Source of the DNA: Halovivax asiaticus JCM 14624
GTDB taxonomy: Archaea; Halobacteriota; Halobacteria; Halobacteriales; Natrialbaceae
Length of the DNA stretch: 64,000 nt
Assembly: GCF_000337515.1 (NCBI RefSeq)
Contig: NZ_AOIQ01000006.1
Coordinates: 316,265 to 380,264 of the forward strand
Direction of reading: 5' to 3'
Of this stretch, positions 1 to 9,184 are shown piece by piece. The notes under the pieces were generated by a model that was given only the letters and a program-made list of their open reading frames with translations, was not told the origin of the DNA and made no database searches. Position numbers and translations under genes: made by a program. Position 1 is the first letter of the stretch, and each line of letters opens with the position of its first letter.

Positions 1-148
1 GGCCTTCAAGGCGTTTGCTCACCGCGCCAGTCGGAACGCACTTCGATGGATTCGGGTCGGCACAGAACGTACGTGGGATTCGCGTACGTAGATAACCTTC
101 GCGTACCTTCCCACCTGTGGACAGGCTACCGCTAAACCACTGCCTATG

Positions 149-165
149 TTTTAGGATTGCCAAAA
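149..165. promoter_or_regulatory. Imperfect inverted repeat upstream of ZIP gene
   Basis: The arms TTTTAGG and GCCAAAA are separated by ATT. Five of seven arm positions are symmetric. It lies 52-68 bp before the chosen start of the metal transporter, where an archaeal promoter or operator could sit. A metal-dependent repressor site is an inference. A DtxR-type gene lies at 11.4 kb. Confidence 0.3.
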
Positions 166-216
166 TCTGGTTTCCGAATTGGAAAGTGTTTTTGCACAGC
201 TGTCCATAGGGAGGGT

Positions 217-1137
217 ATGGTAGCGATCGAGAACCTCGTCCTCGTCTTCGTCGCCGGCCTCATCACCGCGCTCGCGACGGGGCTCGGTGCGATTCCGTTC
301 TTCTTCGTCGAGGATTTCAGCGATCGATGGAACGTCGGCCTGTGGGGAACCGCGTCGGGGATCATGGTCACGGTCTCGGTCTTCGGGCTCGCGGACGAGG
401 GACTCGCCTACGCCTCGGGTGGCATCCCGACGATGCTCATCCTCGGACTGCTGGCCGGCGTCGCCCTCGTCGAAATCGGCGACGTAGTACTCAACTGGGT
501 CGACATCGACGACGGCACCGAGAGCACACACGATCACCAGCACGAGCACGACGGCGACGTTCCGGAGACGGAGGACATCCAGACCGACGGTGCTGGCCAC
601 GGCCACGACGACCACGCCGTCGAAGCGAAGGCCATCGCCGAGGGCAACCCCAAGACGCTCCTGCTTATCCTCGGCATCCTCACGATCCACAGCTTCCCCG
701 AGGGTGTCGCCGTCGGCGTCTCGTTCGCCGAACTCGGGTTCGACGGCGGGCTCGCCGTCCTCGGCTTCTCGATCCCCCTGCTCGCCGTGTTCATGACCGT
801 CGCGATCTCCATCCACAACATCCCGGAGGGAACCGCCATCGCGATCCCGATGCGCGCGATGGGCCTCTCGAAGTGGCGGATGGTCGGCGCCGCCATCTTC
901 TCCAGCCTGCCCCAGCCCATCGGCGCGGTCATCGCCTACGGGTTCGTCTCCTGGGCGCGGGACTTCCTCCCGTTCGGCTTTGGCTTCGCCGCCGGCGCGA
1001 TGGTCTACCTCGTCGCGACGGAGTTCATCCCCGAAGCGTTAGCAACCGGTGAGGAGCTGCCGGGCAAGGGCTACAGGGAGCTCGTCGCCGGGTTCGGGAT
1101 CGGCGCCCTCGCGATGTTGCCGCTGATGGTGATCTAA
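217..1137 (+). CDS. ZIP family divalent metal transporter
   Basis: This is a membrane importer of the ZIP family, which moves Zn, Fe or Mn into the cytoplasm. The protein has 306 residues and several hydrophobic spans. The two family signatures are visible: HSFPEG near residue 158 and HNIPEG near residue 200. They supply the His and Glu metal ligands of the fourth and fifth helices. Between helices III and IV lies the usual histidine-rich loop (about residues 103-131, with HDHQHEHD and GHGHDDH). The frame is open upstream to 157, but ATG 217 is preferred because a purine-rich GGGAGGG lies just before it and a membrane helix follows at once. A frameshifted partial copy of codons about 173-230 lies at 9.3-9.5 kb. 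The exact metal cannot be read from the sequence. Confidence 0.93.
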   Translation: MVAIENLVLVFVAGLITALATGLGAIPFFFVEDFSDRWNVGLWGTASGIMVTVSVFGLADEGLAYASGGIPTMLILGLLAGVALVEIGDVVLNWVDIDDGTESTHDHQHEHDGDVPETEDIQTDGAGHGHDDHAVEAKAIAEGNPKTLLLILGILTIHSFPEGVAVGVSFAELGFDGGLAVLGFSIPLLAVFMTVAISIHNIPEGTAIAIPMRAMGLSKWRMVGAAIFSSLPQPIGAVIAYGFVSWARDFLPFGFGFAAGAMVYLVATEFIPEALATGEELPGKGYRELVAGFGIGALAMLPLMVI

Positions 1138-1352
1138 GAGATCCATCGGAACGAGCTTCGAGCAGCGGAATCAACCCGCTCGGTCAACACACGACCGATC
1201 GTGGGAAGAAAATAGACCCGCACACTAGGCACATAGGTTCGGGATTGACGAGGAACTCGTTCTCACACCAACACGTATGCGAAGACGACAGTCACCCGCA
1301 CGGGTGTATCGAGACTCACTGTGGCGACGTACCGATGCGACGACGGAGACAG

Positions 1353-3020
1353 ATGCCTGAGAAGCCGAACCGACGAACCGTACTGGAAACGCTGGGCTGG
1401 GTAACGGTCGCCGCCATCGGAACGGGCAGCGCAGCAGGGACTACGGGGTTGTCGATCGAGGCCGGACGCCCCGATTCCGACGAGTACCGCTGGCGCTTCG
1501 TCCCGCCAGCGGAGAAAAGGGGGCTGCAGACCATGGGGACGACTTCCCCCACGGTCGTCGACGGTACCGTTTATATGGGGACCGCCTGGCAGGACGACCG
1601 ACCGTCCGAGCCGGCTGACGGGTACCGAGGCGGTCTGTATGCGATCGATGTCGAGACCGGCGCCGCAGACTGGGAGTTCGAGACGAACGGAAGCGTACTC
1701 GGGGCACCCCACGTCGTCGACGGGACCGTCTACGTGATCGCAAGCGTGGGGCCGACGGAGAACAGCCAGGAACCGCCGTACTTCGACCTCTACGCTCTCG
1801 ACGCCGAATCGGCCGACGTGGAGTGGAAGTCAACCGTCGGCCACTGGGCGAACTCGACCTCGTCGTACCTGCGAGGCGGCAGCTCCTCGGGCGGTTGGGG
1901 ACCGTCGCCGACAGTGTACGACGGCACGTTGTACGTATCGTCGCTGGTCGATCCCGCCGATCCGGGAAAGTCGGCGAGCGGCGGCTTCGTCGGTGCTTTC
2001 GACACCGCCAACGGCTCGTTCGTCTGGAAGAAGCGACTCGACAACCGCATCCAGTCCGGCCGGAACGTGTTCTCTACGCGGATCAGACTCTCCAACCCGA
2101 CGGTGCAGAACGGCCTCGTGCACGTCGCCGAAAGCGGGGCGGCGGGCAACGCACTGTGGGCCATCGACGCCGAGACGGGAGCGAAACGGTGGCGGACCGA
2201 TCTGGTCGACGGGAGCGTGGACGTGGGAATCGGCCAACATACCGTCGCCGATGGGGTGGTGTACGTCGACGGCGGGGCCGCCGAGGGAGACCAGTACCGA
2301 AGCGGGTGGGCAATCGACGCGGAAACCGGAGACAAACTCGGGGAGATTAGCGGAGTCACCGAACAGTCACTCGGTCCGTACAATCTGACGGTGAGCGACA
2401 GCCTCGGAAGTGATCGTTCGTCGGTACACGACTTCGTCGCCCAGCAGACCGAGACGGGTCGATCCCTCCTCGCATCGAACGGAGTCACATGGACCACAGT
2501 CGCGGACGGCAAAGTGTACGTGTGCGTCACCGCACTCGAGGAAGCCTTCATCTTGGCGGTCGACGTGACCGGCGAATCTGGGACGAACGAGACGATCTGG
2601 TCGGTCTCGTTCGACGCATCGGCGACGCAATTTACGGGCGCACCGACGCTCGTGAACGGAACTCTCTACTGGAGTTGCCGCAGCGATGACGGAACCGCCC
2701 TCTGGGCAATCCCAGCCGGGACGCAGTCGTCCGCGACGGACTCTCGCACACTCCTCGGCACGCTCGGGCACACCGACACGTGGACCGGGACTGATCTCGA
2801 CTGGGACGCGGCACTCGAAATGCCGGACGGGGAGCTGTCGGGCACGGAGGGTGGATCGAACAACAGCGAATCGGCCGACGACGGTGGCGATGCAACCGGC
2901 GAGACGGACGACGAGGACGGATCGGCCGACGAGAGCCCAGGAATGGGCGCCCTCGCTGCGCTCGCCGGACTCGGCGGGGCGAGCTACCTGCGCGCTCGGG
3001 AGACTGGCGATGACGACTGA
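1353..3020 (+). CDS. Secreted PQQ-type beta-propeller protein with C-terminal sorting-like tail
   Basis: The product is an exported outer-surface protein of about 555 residues. The N-terminus has a twin-arginine motif (RRTVLETLGW) and a hydrophobic stretch. The body contains repeated blades of the PQQ/pyrrolo-quinoline type, with recurring phrases such as VVDGTVY, LYAIDVETG and WAIDAETG. The C-terminus is an acidic linker followed by SPGMGALAALAG and a basic RAR, which resembles a degenerate PGF-CTERM tripartite signal for archaeosortase anchoring. The frame is open from 1245 and ATG 1335 is a possible alternative. ATG 1353 was chosen because it gives a typical short n-region before RR. A ligand or enzymatic activity cannot be assigned, since many such propellers bind no PQQ. 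The next gene is another exported protein in the same direction. Confidence 0.85.
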   Translation: MPEKPNRRTVLETLGWVTVAAIGTGSAAGTTGLSIEAGRPDSDEYRWRFVPPAEKRGLQTMGTTSPTVVDGTVYMGTAWQDDRPSEPADGYRGGLYAIDVETGAADWEFETNGSVLGAPHVVDGTVYVIASVGPTENSQEPPYFDLYALDAESADVEWKSTVGHWANSTSSYLRGGSSSGGWGPSPTVYDGTLYVSSLVDPADPGKSASGGFVGAFDTANGSFVWKKRLDNRIQSGRNVFSTRIRLSNPTVQNGLVHVAESGAAGNALWAIDAETGAKRWRTDLVDGSVDVGIGQHTVADGVVYVDGGAAEGDQYRSGWAIDAETGDKLGEISGVTEQSLGPYNLTVSDSLGSDRSSVHDFVAQQTETGRSLLASNGVTWTTVADGKVYVCVTALEEAFILAVDVTGESGTNETIWSVSFDASATQFTGAPTLVNGTLYWSCRSDDGTALWAIPAGTQSSATDSRTLLGTLGHTDTWTGTDLDWDAALEMPDGELSGTEGGSNNSESADDGGDATGETDDEDGSADESPGMGALAALAGLGGASYLRARETGDDD

Positions 3021-3119
3021 GGGTCACCCGACTGCGAGAGCGAGGGACGCTGCCGTAGGTATCCACACGCCACCGGAACAGCGCGATCGAACAACAGTGA
3101 GACCACAGACCCGCTCATC

Positions 3120-3977
3120 ATGACATCGAAGAACAACCCGTGCGTAGACAGACGAACCGTTATTCGAACAGGAGTACTGGCCGGAACGACGGCCGCATTC
3201 GCCGGCTGCCTGAGCAGTGACGACAGCAACTCGGGCGACGAGGACGGGCCTGACGGTGGAGGCGGCGACGCCACCGTCGAGTTCGAGGACGACTTCGAGG
3301 ACGGAACCCTCAAAACCGAACCCGCCTGGGAGACCACGCCGGTACCCGGGAGTCCTCAGGAGATGTCCGCGCAGGCCGTCGAAAAGTCGTCGCCCGAAGG
3401 GGGAACGACGGGCGTCCAGCTCACTGACGTGACCGACGACCGCTACCAGAGCCCCTCGACGCTCAGTCTGGCCGACCCAATGGCGGGGATGGCAAGCCAG
3501 TGGACACTGTCGGGGCTGTTCACGCCGGTCGAAATTCCCGAGGAGGTGGACGAGCGCTTCGTCGGAGTCGGGTTCTACTGGCCGTTCGACGGCAACTTCT
3601 CGAATCGAGACTGGGTTCAATTTCGGTTCGATTGGGAGACGGCCGGGAACGACACCTCACGGCTACAGCTTCGAACCCAGCCATCGAAAAATCGCGAGTG
3701 GACATCGACCACCGATGCGACGCAGTCGCTGGAGCGTGACCGATGGTATCGGTGGGAGCTCGCCCACGATGGCGACGGCGGGTACGTCGCCAGCCGGTGG
3801 CCCGCTGATGGAACGCAATCCGACGGAACGTCGGTCGAAGCGACGTTTACCGCACCTGACGCCGAAGTGTCGTTCGACCTCTCGGTATCGACGTCGCTCT
3901 CACCAGGGGGCACGAATTCGGCCGGCAAAAACCCCTACACGGTCCATTTTGATCACATCGTCCGAACGAACGAGTGA
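3120..3977 (+). CDS. Tat-exported lipoprotein, unknown function
   Basis: The 285-residue product begins with a twin-arginine motif (RRTVIRTGVL) and a hydrophobic core ending in a lipobox, AFAGC. It should therefore be exported folded and lipid-anchored at the Cys near residue 29. An acidic linker follows. The remainder opens with DDFEDGTL and is rich in beta-type sequence with Trp residues (WVQFRFDWE, WYRWELAHDGDG), suggesting a laminin-G or concanavalin-A-like jelly roll. That fold is my inference. It follows the beta-propeller gene by about 100 bp in the same orientation, so the two may be co-expressed surface proteins. No catalytic motif is recognised. Confidence 0.82.
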   Translation: MTSKNNPCVDRRTVIRTGVLAGTTAAFAGCLSSDDSNSGDEDGPDGGGGDATVEFEDDFEDGTLKTEPAWETTPVPGSPQEMSAQAVEKSSPEGGTTGVQLTDVTDDRYQSPSTLSLADPMAGMASQWTLSGLFTPVEIPEEVDERFVGVGFYWPFDGNFSNRDWVQFRFDWETAGNDTSRLQLRTQPSKNREWTSTTDATQSLERDRWYRWELAHDGDGGYVASRWPADGTQSDGTSVEATFTAPDAEVSFDLSVSTSLSPGGTNSAGKNPYTVHFDHIVRTNE

Positions 3978-4278
3978 GACCGCGGCCCAACGACTGTTCA
4001 CGGCCGAGTACGTCGTCCCGAGTTTGCCGGACGACCGGCCGACGCACTGATCGCCGGGAGTGACCCGTTCGAGTCCGTGAGACCACGACCGGTCGGCAGG
4101 ACTCGAAAACCACAATTTTACGTCGTTGGACGAATTTTGAAGCGGCCCGACAAAACATAATAGCTTCCCCACTCGTGTTTGTATTACGGAATCTTTTTGT
4201 TCCGTCACTTTCAGTTATCGCGACGAGCAGGCGAATGGGAGGAACAGACGGCCGGATGACGGAGACGCGGGCGCGGAA
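3978..4278. other. Intergenic region with a perfect inverted repeat
   Basis: There is no gene here. An inverted repeat ACGGAA / TTCCGT with an 8-nt T-rich loop lies at 4186-4205, about 75-95 bp before the regulator gene. It could be a terminator hairpin for the lipoprotein gene or an operator of the downstream regulator. The sequence around 4120-4200 is AT-richer than the flanking genes. Confidence 0.45.
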
Positions 4279-6489
4279 GTGACAATGTTGACGAGAGTAT
4301 CGTCGATCGATGTCACGTTGCTGGCAATATCAGCTCTTATAACGGCCGTTCTCGGCCTTTACGCGTATCGGCACAGAGCGAAGCCAGGTGCTACGTCGTT
4401 CGCCGTGCTGATGGTGTCACTCTTCGTCTGGTCCGCTACATACGCCGTCGGCCTCCTGGTCACGGACACCGGTTGGCGGATGCTCGTCCTGCGTGTCATG
4501 TGGATCGGCCTCGCTACTCTCTACGTCTGGTGGTTTCTGTTCGCCCTCACGTATACGGGCCACGGCGATTTCGTCACCCGTCGATCCGTCGGGACGCTCC
4601 TGATAATCCCGACCATCGTCACGGTTGGAATCTGGACGAATCCCTGGCATCATCTGTTCTGGATAGACCAATCGGTCGTCATCGTCGACGGATTAGCAGT
4701 CATGGATCCCGTCTTCGGGCCGCTCTTCTGGGTCCAGGTCGTCTTCAGCTACGCGCTAATCGCGATCGGTGCGAGTCTCCTGCTGCGGTTGATCTACCGG
4801 TCGGAGTATCTCTACGCCGATCAGTCGGTACTGCTCCTGGTCGGTATCGCTGCACCGCTCGCGATGAACATGATCGACATTATGGGATTGTTGCCCCAAC
4901 CTGGCGTCGACTACACGCCCCACGCATTCACGGTGACCGGACTCGCGTTCGGGTATGCACTCTTCCGACACCAGTTGTTCGACCTCGTTCCGGCGACGAG
5001 ACAACTCGGCCGTAATGCGGCGATTAATCAACTCGACGACGGCGTCATCATCGTCGACACCGGGCACCGTATCGTTTACTGCAACGCGGCCGCCGGCGAC
5101 GTGATCGGAAGCGACCCCGCCGACGTGCTCGGCGTGGCGGTTCGGACCGTCGTCGACGATTCGCGGATCGACTTCGGCTCCGAAGACGGCCTCGCAGAGA
5201 TCGAACGCGACGACCGAACGTACGAAGTCCGAACCTCGCCGATCACCGACCGGCGAGATCGATTGATCGGTCACACGCTGGTCGTCCACGACGTGACCGC
5301 GCGTGCCGAGCGCGAACACGAGTTGGCCACCCAGCGCGACGAACTCGCCACCGTCAATGATCTGAATTCGGTTCTCCGCGGGGTCAACCAGGGGCTCGTC
5401 TCGGCGACGAGTCGCGAGGAGATCGAGCAGACAGTCTGCGAACGTGTGGTGGCGGCCGATCTCTATCGAACCGCCTGCGTCGGTGACGTCGCGACCTGGA
5501 CCGGCGACGCGGACCGCTGGCTCGTCGTCGGTACTGACTCGCACGCCTCAACCCCGCCCGCTATCGACGACGGTATCGATGGCGACCGCATCAGCGACGA
5601 GGGACCTGAAGACGGACCGAGAGCGGAACACGTCACGACGGACGACGGGATCTGGACGATCGTTCCGCTCGTCTACGGTCGAACAGTGTACGGCGCGCTC
5701 GGACTGTATACGGACCGATCGACGGTCAGCGACCGCGAACGAACCGTACTCGGTGAACTCGGGGAGACCGTCGGACACGCGATCAACGCCGTCGAAACAC
5801 GTCGGCTGCTGTCGGCCGAGGCGGTGATCGAACTCGAACTCCAGTGTACCGACGAATCCGATCCGCTCGTCGCGGCCTCGGCCGACGCCGCGTGTACGCT
5901 AGACGTTGCTGGGATCGTCCCGGGAAAAGAATCGATGACCGTCGCGTACGTCTGCGTCGAGGGAACGACAGCGGACGAAGCGGCCGAGCGGCTCCGAACC
6001 GCCGCGTCGGGCCGTATCCGCATCATTCGCGAGGACGCCGAGGGCGGCCTGCTCGAATGGCAGGTGAGCGGCGACGCCGTCCTTGGCTCACTCGAAGCTC
6101 ACGGTGCGCACGTTCGTGAGGTCCGTGCAGACATCGGGGAAACCCGGTACGAAATCGAGATCGCTTCAGAAGCAGACGTCCGAACGATGCTCGATCGCGT
6201 CACTCGACAATTTCCGGCGACGCGCGTCCTCTCGAAGCGCGAGCGCTCCGGACCTGTCGACCGACCGGACGCGATATCCGGCGACGTCCTCGGGGAGCTA
6301 ACGGACCGACAGCAAGAGGCCATCGAGGCCGCTTACCGCGCGGGGTACTTCAACTGGCCGCGGGACTCGAACGCCGAGGAGGTCGCGGAGACACTCGACA
6401 TCTCGTCGGCGACGCTGCACGGCCACCTGCGAAAGGCCCACCACTCCGTCCTGAGCCAAATATTCGACGACTCACCGAGAGAGCGGTGA
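4279..6489 (+). CDS. Bat-like membrane regulator: 7TM sensor, PAS, GAF, Bat domain, HTH-10
   Basis: This 736-residue one-component regulator joins a membrane sensor to a DNA-binding domain. Residues about 8-230 contain seven hydrophobic spans, as in the histidine-kinase N-terminal 7TM module. A PAS domain follows at about 240-350 (LDDGVIIVDTGHRIVYCNAAA). A GAF-like domain spans 360-510. A Bat-type domain spans about 520-660. The HTH-10 (bacterio-opsin activator) helix-turn-helix is at 680-730 (LTDRQQEAIEAAYRAGYF, ETLDISSATLHGHLRKA). There is no kinase domain, so the signal probably passes directly to DNA binding. GTG 4279 and ATG 4285 are both possible starts. The ligand and regulon are unknown. 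Confidence 0.9.
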   Translation: MTMLTRVSSIDVTLLAISALITAVLGLYAYRHRAKPGATSFAVLMVSLFVWSATYAVGLLVTDTGWRMLVLRVMWIGLATLYVWWFLFALTYTGHGDFVTRRSVGTLLIIPTIVTVGIWTNPWHHLFWIDQSVVIVDGLAVMDPVFGPLFWVQVVFSYALIAIGASLLLRLIYRSEYLYADQSVLLLVGIAAPLAMNMIDIMGLLPQPGVDYTPHAFTVTGLAFGYALFRHQLFDLVPATRQLGRNAAINQLDDGVIIVDTGHRIVYCNAAAGDVIGSDPADVLGVAVRTVVDDSRIDFGSEDGLAEIERDDRTYEVRTSPITDRRDRLIGHTLVVHDVTARAEREHELATQRDELATVNDLNSVLRGVNQGLVSATSREEIEQTVCERVVAADLYRTACVGDVATWTGDADRWLVVGTDSHASTPPAIDDGIDGDRISDEGPEDGPRAEHVTTDDGIWTIVPLVYGRTVYGALGLYTDRSTVSDRERTVLGELGETVGHAINAVETRRLLSAEAVIELELQCTDESDPLVAASADAACTLDVAGIVPGKESMTVAYVCVEGTTADEAAERLRTAASGRIRIIREDAEGGLLEWQVSGDAVLGSLEAHGAHVREVRADIGETRYEIEIASEADVRTMLDRVTRQFPATRVLSKRERSGPVDRPDAISGDVLGELTDRQQEAIEAAYRAGYFNWPRDSNAEEVAETLDISSATLHGHLRKAHHSVLSQIFDDSPRER

Positions 6490-6580
6490 TGCGAACGTCG
6501 CGATCGAGGGAACCGGGACTGACGGAGTTCACATCGGGTGAAGGCTCGTCATCGCTTCCGGTCCGGAAACGGTGTCGCGA

Positions 6581-7060
6581 CTACTCGGTGAGGAGGTTCC
6601 GTCCAGCGAGAATCGAGACCACGGCGCCAACGCCGGCGAGGGCGAGGTATTCGAGCGGCAGTCCGCCGTCGACGAGATACGAGATGTCGGGATCGTCGGG
6701 CTGGACGTAGGCCGTCACGGTCTCCCCTTCCGAGTAGTCTTCGAGGAATGCTTCCGCCGCATCAGGCGTGTTGCCCTCAGGGACGCAGCCCTCACCTGTC
6801 CCGGGGCAGAGATCTTCACTGGTGTACGTCTCGCCTTCGTACGCATACTCGTACTCGACCAGCGGGCGATATTCGTCGTCCGTCTTGTCGTTGGGGGCAT
6901 CGCCCGGCTCGGCATCGTAAACCTCGCTCGTGAGGACGGTGGCGTCGACCGGTTCCGCGCTGCCGGACGCACGTTGTTCGCTGACGAAGAGAGCGGCACC
7001 GGCGACAATCAACAGGAAGCCGAAGACCACTGGAACAACCGCGTTGAGCGTGTCACCCAT
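6581..7060 (-). CDS. DUF3592 family membrane protein
   Basis: This 159-residue protein has a hydrophobic helix at each end (residues about 6-24 and 135-152). Between them is an extracellular-type beta domain with the DUF3592 pattern: YRPLVEYEYAYEGETYTS, then an EGETVTAYVQPDDPD segment. Two Cys residues in the loop (CPGTGEGC) could form a disulfide. ATG 7060 was preferred over an upstream extension because it gives a membrane helix at once and overlaps the preceding gene's stop by 8 nt. It is the last gene of a probable three-gene operon with the GIDE-domain protein. Function is unknown for the family. Confidence 0.85.
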   Translation of the reverse strand: MGDTLNAVVPVVFGFLLIVAGAALFVSEQRASGSAEPVDATVLTSEVYDAEPGDAPNDKTDDEYRPLVEYEYAYEGETYTSEDLCPGTGEGCVPEGNTPDAAEAFLEDYSEGETVTAYVQPDDPDISYLVDGGLPLEYLALAGVGAVVSILAGRNLLTE

Positions 7061-7376
7061 CGCAAACCCCCGCGGCGTCGGCCGGGCCCGGACGATCACG
7101 CCGGTACGGCTTCTCGTGATCGACAACCGTAACGCCGCCGTCCGCGATCACCTCGTCGGACGCCGCGGGCGCGTGTTCGAACGCGTCGGCGACGGCGACG
7201 ACAACAGCGAGGTGGCGCTCCAGTTCGGCGGCGTTCAGCACCGTCCCGCGACAGCGAGTGGCGGCGCAGTCCGATTCGTGCGACAGCTCCCGCCCGATAC
7301 CGTCGAGATCCAGCCCGTTCCCCAGCAGTCCCCAACCGAGCTGTGCGAGTCCATAGAGGCGGTTCCTACCGATCAT
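7053..7376 (-). CDS. Small soluble protein of the GIDE operon
   Basis: This 107-residue frame starts at ATG 7376, 46 nt after the GIDE gene ends, and its stop overlaps the start of the DUF3592 gene (7053-7060). No membrane segment is convincing. The N-terminus is GRNRLYGLAQLGWGLLGNG, followed by a middle region with HES-x-CAATRC and a helical stretch (ELERHLAVVVAVADAFE). The tight spacing in an operon and protein-like composition support it being real. I do not recognise the family. The Cys pair could bind metal, but there is no direct evidence. Confidence 0.65.
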   Translation of the reverse strand: MIGRNRLYGLAQLGWGLLGNGLDLDGIGRELSHESDCAATRCRGTVLNAAELERHLAVVVAVADAFEHAPAASDEVIADGGVTVVDHEKPYRRDRPGPADAAGVCDG

Positions 7377-7422
7377 CGCGACGTCACCCGAATCCGACCG
7401 CTGAGAATTCCCCGCATTGCTC

Positions 7423-8220
7423 TCACCACACCACCGCGAGCGAACCGAAGACGAGCAACAGCGCGCCGACGAACCCGACGAGACACGCCATCCCGTAGGC
7501 GACGTACGCGCCGATTGTCCCGCCCCGTCGCGCCTGAGCGCGTCCCACGTCCGAGAGGATGAACAGTTCAGGCTCCTCCCCGCCTGCGATTGCGACATCG
7601 TCGCCGTCCCAGTCCGCGCGGTCGACCGCTTCACCGAGGACGTAAACGGATTCACCCGGACGGACCGACCCCTGTTCGTACCGCCGTTCGTAGTCGAGCC
7701 ACTGGTGGGTGTCCCCGATCGAGATCCGCTCCGCCGTCGCGGCGTCGGGATCGTCAGCGAGATCGGCCACGTCGGGGACGTTTCGCCCCCGCTCGATGAC
7801 CGTATTCTCGTCGAGTCTGTAGTCGGCTTCGTCTGGCGTGTCCACGAGCACCGACCCCGTGTCGTCCTCAACGCGGAACGGAACGGCGTGACTCGTCTCG
7901 TGGAGCACCTGTCGCTCCACGTTTTCGTCGTCGGGGCCGGCCGTGTCGACGTGGTCTTCTTTCGCGATCACCTTCGAGTGCGATGCGAGCGCCTCCTCGC
8001 CCGTCAGTTCGGTCGTCACCGTTCCCTCGCCCGCCTCGACACGGGCCGTCCCCTCCACGGCGACCGTTCCCGGCTCGATCGACCCGATATCGGAAACATC
8101 GGTGTTGGCGATACGCTCGGATTGCATGCGGTAGAACCGCCCCTTGTCGTAGAGGCCGTACGCCGCGCCCACCATGACGAGCCCGAACGCGGGCATCATG
8201 AGGGCGACGGGGTCGACCAT
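7423..8220 (-). CDS. GIDE-domain membrane protein (E3 ligase-like, without RING)
   Basis: The 265-residue product has an N-terminal membrane helix (about residues 5-22) and a C-terminal one (about 236-262). Between them is a domain resembling GIDE, the sensing module of mitochondrial MUL1/GIDE E3 ligases. The supporting pattern is EGTARVEAGEGTVTTELTG, then RVEDDTGSVLVDTP, then SVYVLGEAVDR. No RING finger or paired Cys is present, so ligase activity is not supported. Archaeal and bacterial proteins of this type are generally uncharacterised. It is the first gene of an operon with a small soluble protein and a DUF3592 membrane protein, which suggests a shared envelope role. Confidence 0.8.
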   Translation of the reverse strand: MVDPVALMMPAFGLVMVGAAYGLYDKGRFYRMQSERIANTDVSDIGSIEPGTVAVEGTARVEAGEGTVTTELTGEEALASHSKVIAKEDHVDTAGPDDENVERQVLHETSHAVPFRVEDDTGSVLVDTPDEADYRLDENTVIERGRNVPDVADLADDPDAATAERISIGDTHQWLDYERRYEQGSVRPGESVYVLGEAVDRADWDGDDVAIAGGEEPELFILSDVGRAQARRGGTIGAYVAYGMACLVGFVGALLLVFGSLAVVW

Positions 8221-8485
8221 CGCTACACACCTCCGCGCCTCGCCCGATCGGCATCGGCTCCCGGCGCCATCGGCAGCGCCGTTCGTGGGGTGGACGACGC
8301 GCCCCGTCGCGAGTGTGTCCCTCGTCCGCCCGGTCCGTTCGACTCGCCTCCTCTGCCACTGCGTGTAGACATGGCTCGCACACTCGACTGCTGGCGTAAA
8401 TGGTGCGAGCCTAGGTGGCTAGGGTGGGCCGGTTGCCGGGAGACCGATTCGGGCGAGCGGGGCGACCTGAACGGCCAAAGTCGGT

Positions 8486-9184
8486 CTATTCGCAGTAGAC
8501 GCCGTCGGCGAACATCCCGTCGCAGGTGAGCGACAGTTCGTATCGGGCGACGTTTTCGGCCATCGCACCGTTACCGCTCCACGTCTCGACGGCGCCGATT
8601 TCGCCGGCCGAAACGCCGTACTCCAGGGAACGGGTGCTCGCTCCCTCCGATATCACACTTCCCGACGCGTCGTACAGGGACAGTGAGTACGTGTATCCCA
8701 GCAGGTCGATCTCCTGCTCGCCGGTGTTCTCCACGGTGACGATCAGCGAGAACGCACCGTCGACGACGGTACTGTGGCCGTCGGCCTCGTACGGCTGGTG
8801 ATCGACGACTTCGAGACCGTCGACCGAGTTGCCGACGAGTTCCCCCTCGATGTCGACGTCACCCAGTCCGTCGGGGATGGTGATGTCCCCGGTTCCTCCG
8901 CCGCCGGTCCCGCTACCGCCACCGCTCTCGCTCCCGCCGTCGGTTCCGCCACCGCCGTCCGACCCGCTGCCGTCACCGGACCCGTCCCCAGAGCCACCGC
9001 CGGTACCGGACCCATTCTGCCCGTCCGAAGTGTCGTCTTCATCACTGGCATCGTCGCTCAAACAGCCGGCGAGTGCGAGCGAAACGGCCGACGTCCCGGC
9101 GCCGAGTGCTCGTCTGCGCGTGACCACTCCGGCAGCCCGTCGGGTCAGTTCCTCGCGTGTAGACTCCGCAGAGTTGTGCACCAT
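8486..9184 (-). CDS. Tat-exported lipoprotein with FxLYD-like domain
   Basis: The protein has 232 residues. Its N-terminus has an arginine-rich twin-arginine signal (VTRRRALGAG) and a lipobox ending LALAGC, so it should be lipid-anchored on the outer face. A long Gly/Ser/Asp-rich linker (about residues 45-100) spans the S-layer zone. The C-terminal domain of about 130 residues resembles FxLYD-type beta domains (VTVENTGEQEIDLLGYTYSL, then SLYDASGSVIS) and has a possible disulfide between Cys residues near the end (LTCDG and VYCE). ATG 9184 was chosen over the longer frame because it places RR in a normal n-region. The binding partner is unknown. Confidence 0.82.
   Translation of the reverse strand: MVHNSAESTREELTRRAAGVVTRRRALGAGTSAVSLALAGCLSDDASDEDDTSDGQNGSGTGGGSGDGSGDGSGSDGGGGTDGGSESGGGSGTGGGGTGDITIPDGLGDVDIEGELVGNSVDGLEVVDHQPYEADGHSTVVDGAFSLIVTVENTGEQEIDLLGYTYSLSLYDASGSVISEGASTRSLEYGVSAGEIGAVETWSGNGAMAENVARYELSLTCDGMFADGVYCE

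Noticed and set aside
7417-8529. 370-codon plus-strand frame across the GIDE gene
   Set aside because: It is the complement of the GIDE-domain gene, with Arg/His-rich sequence and no recognisable domain.
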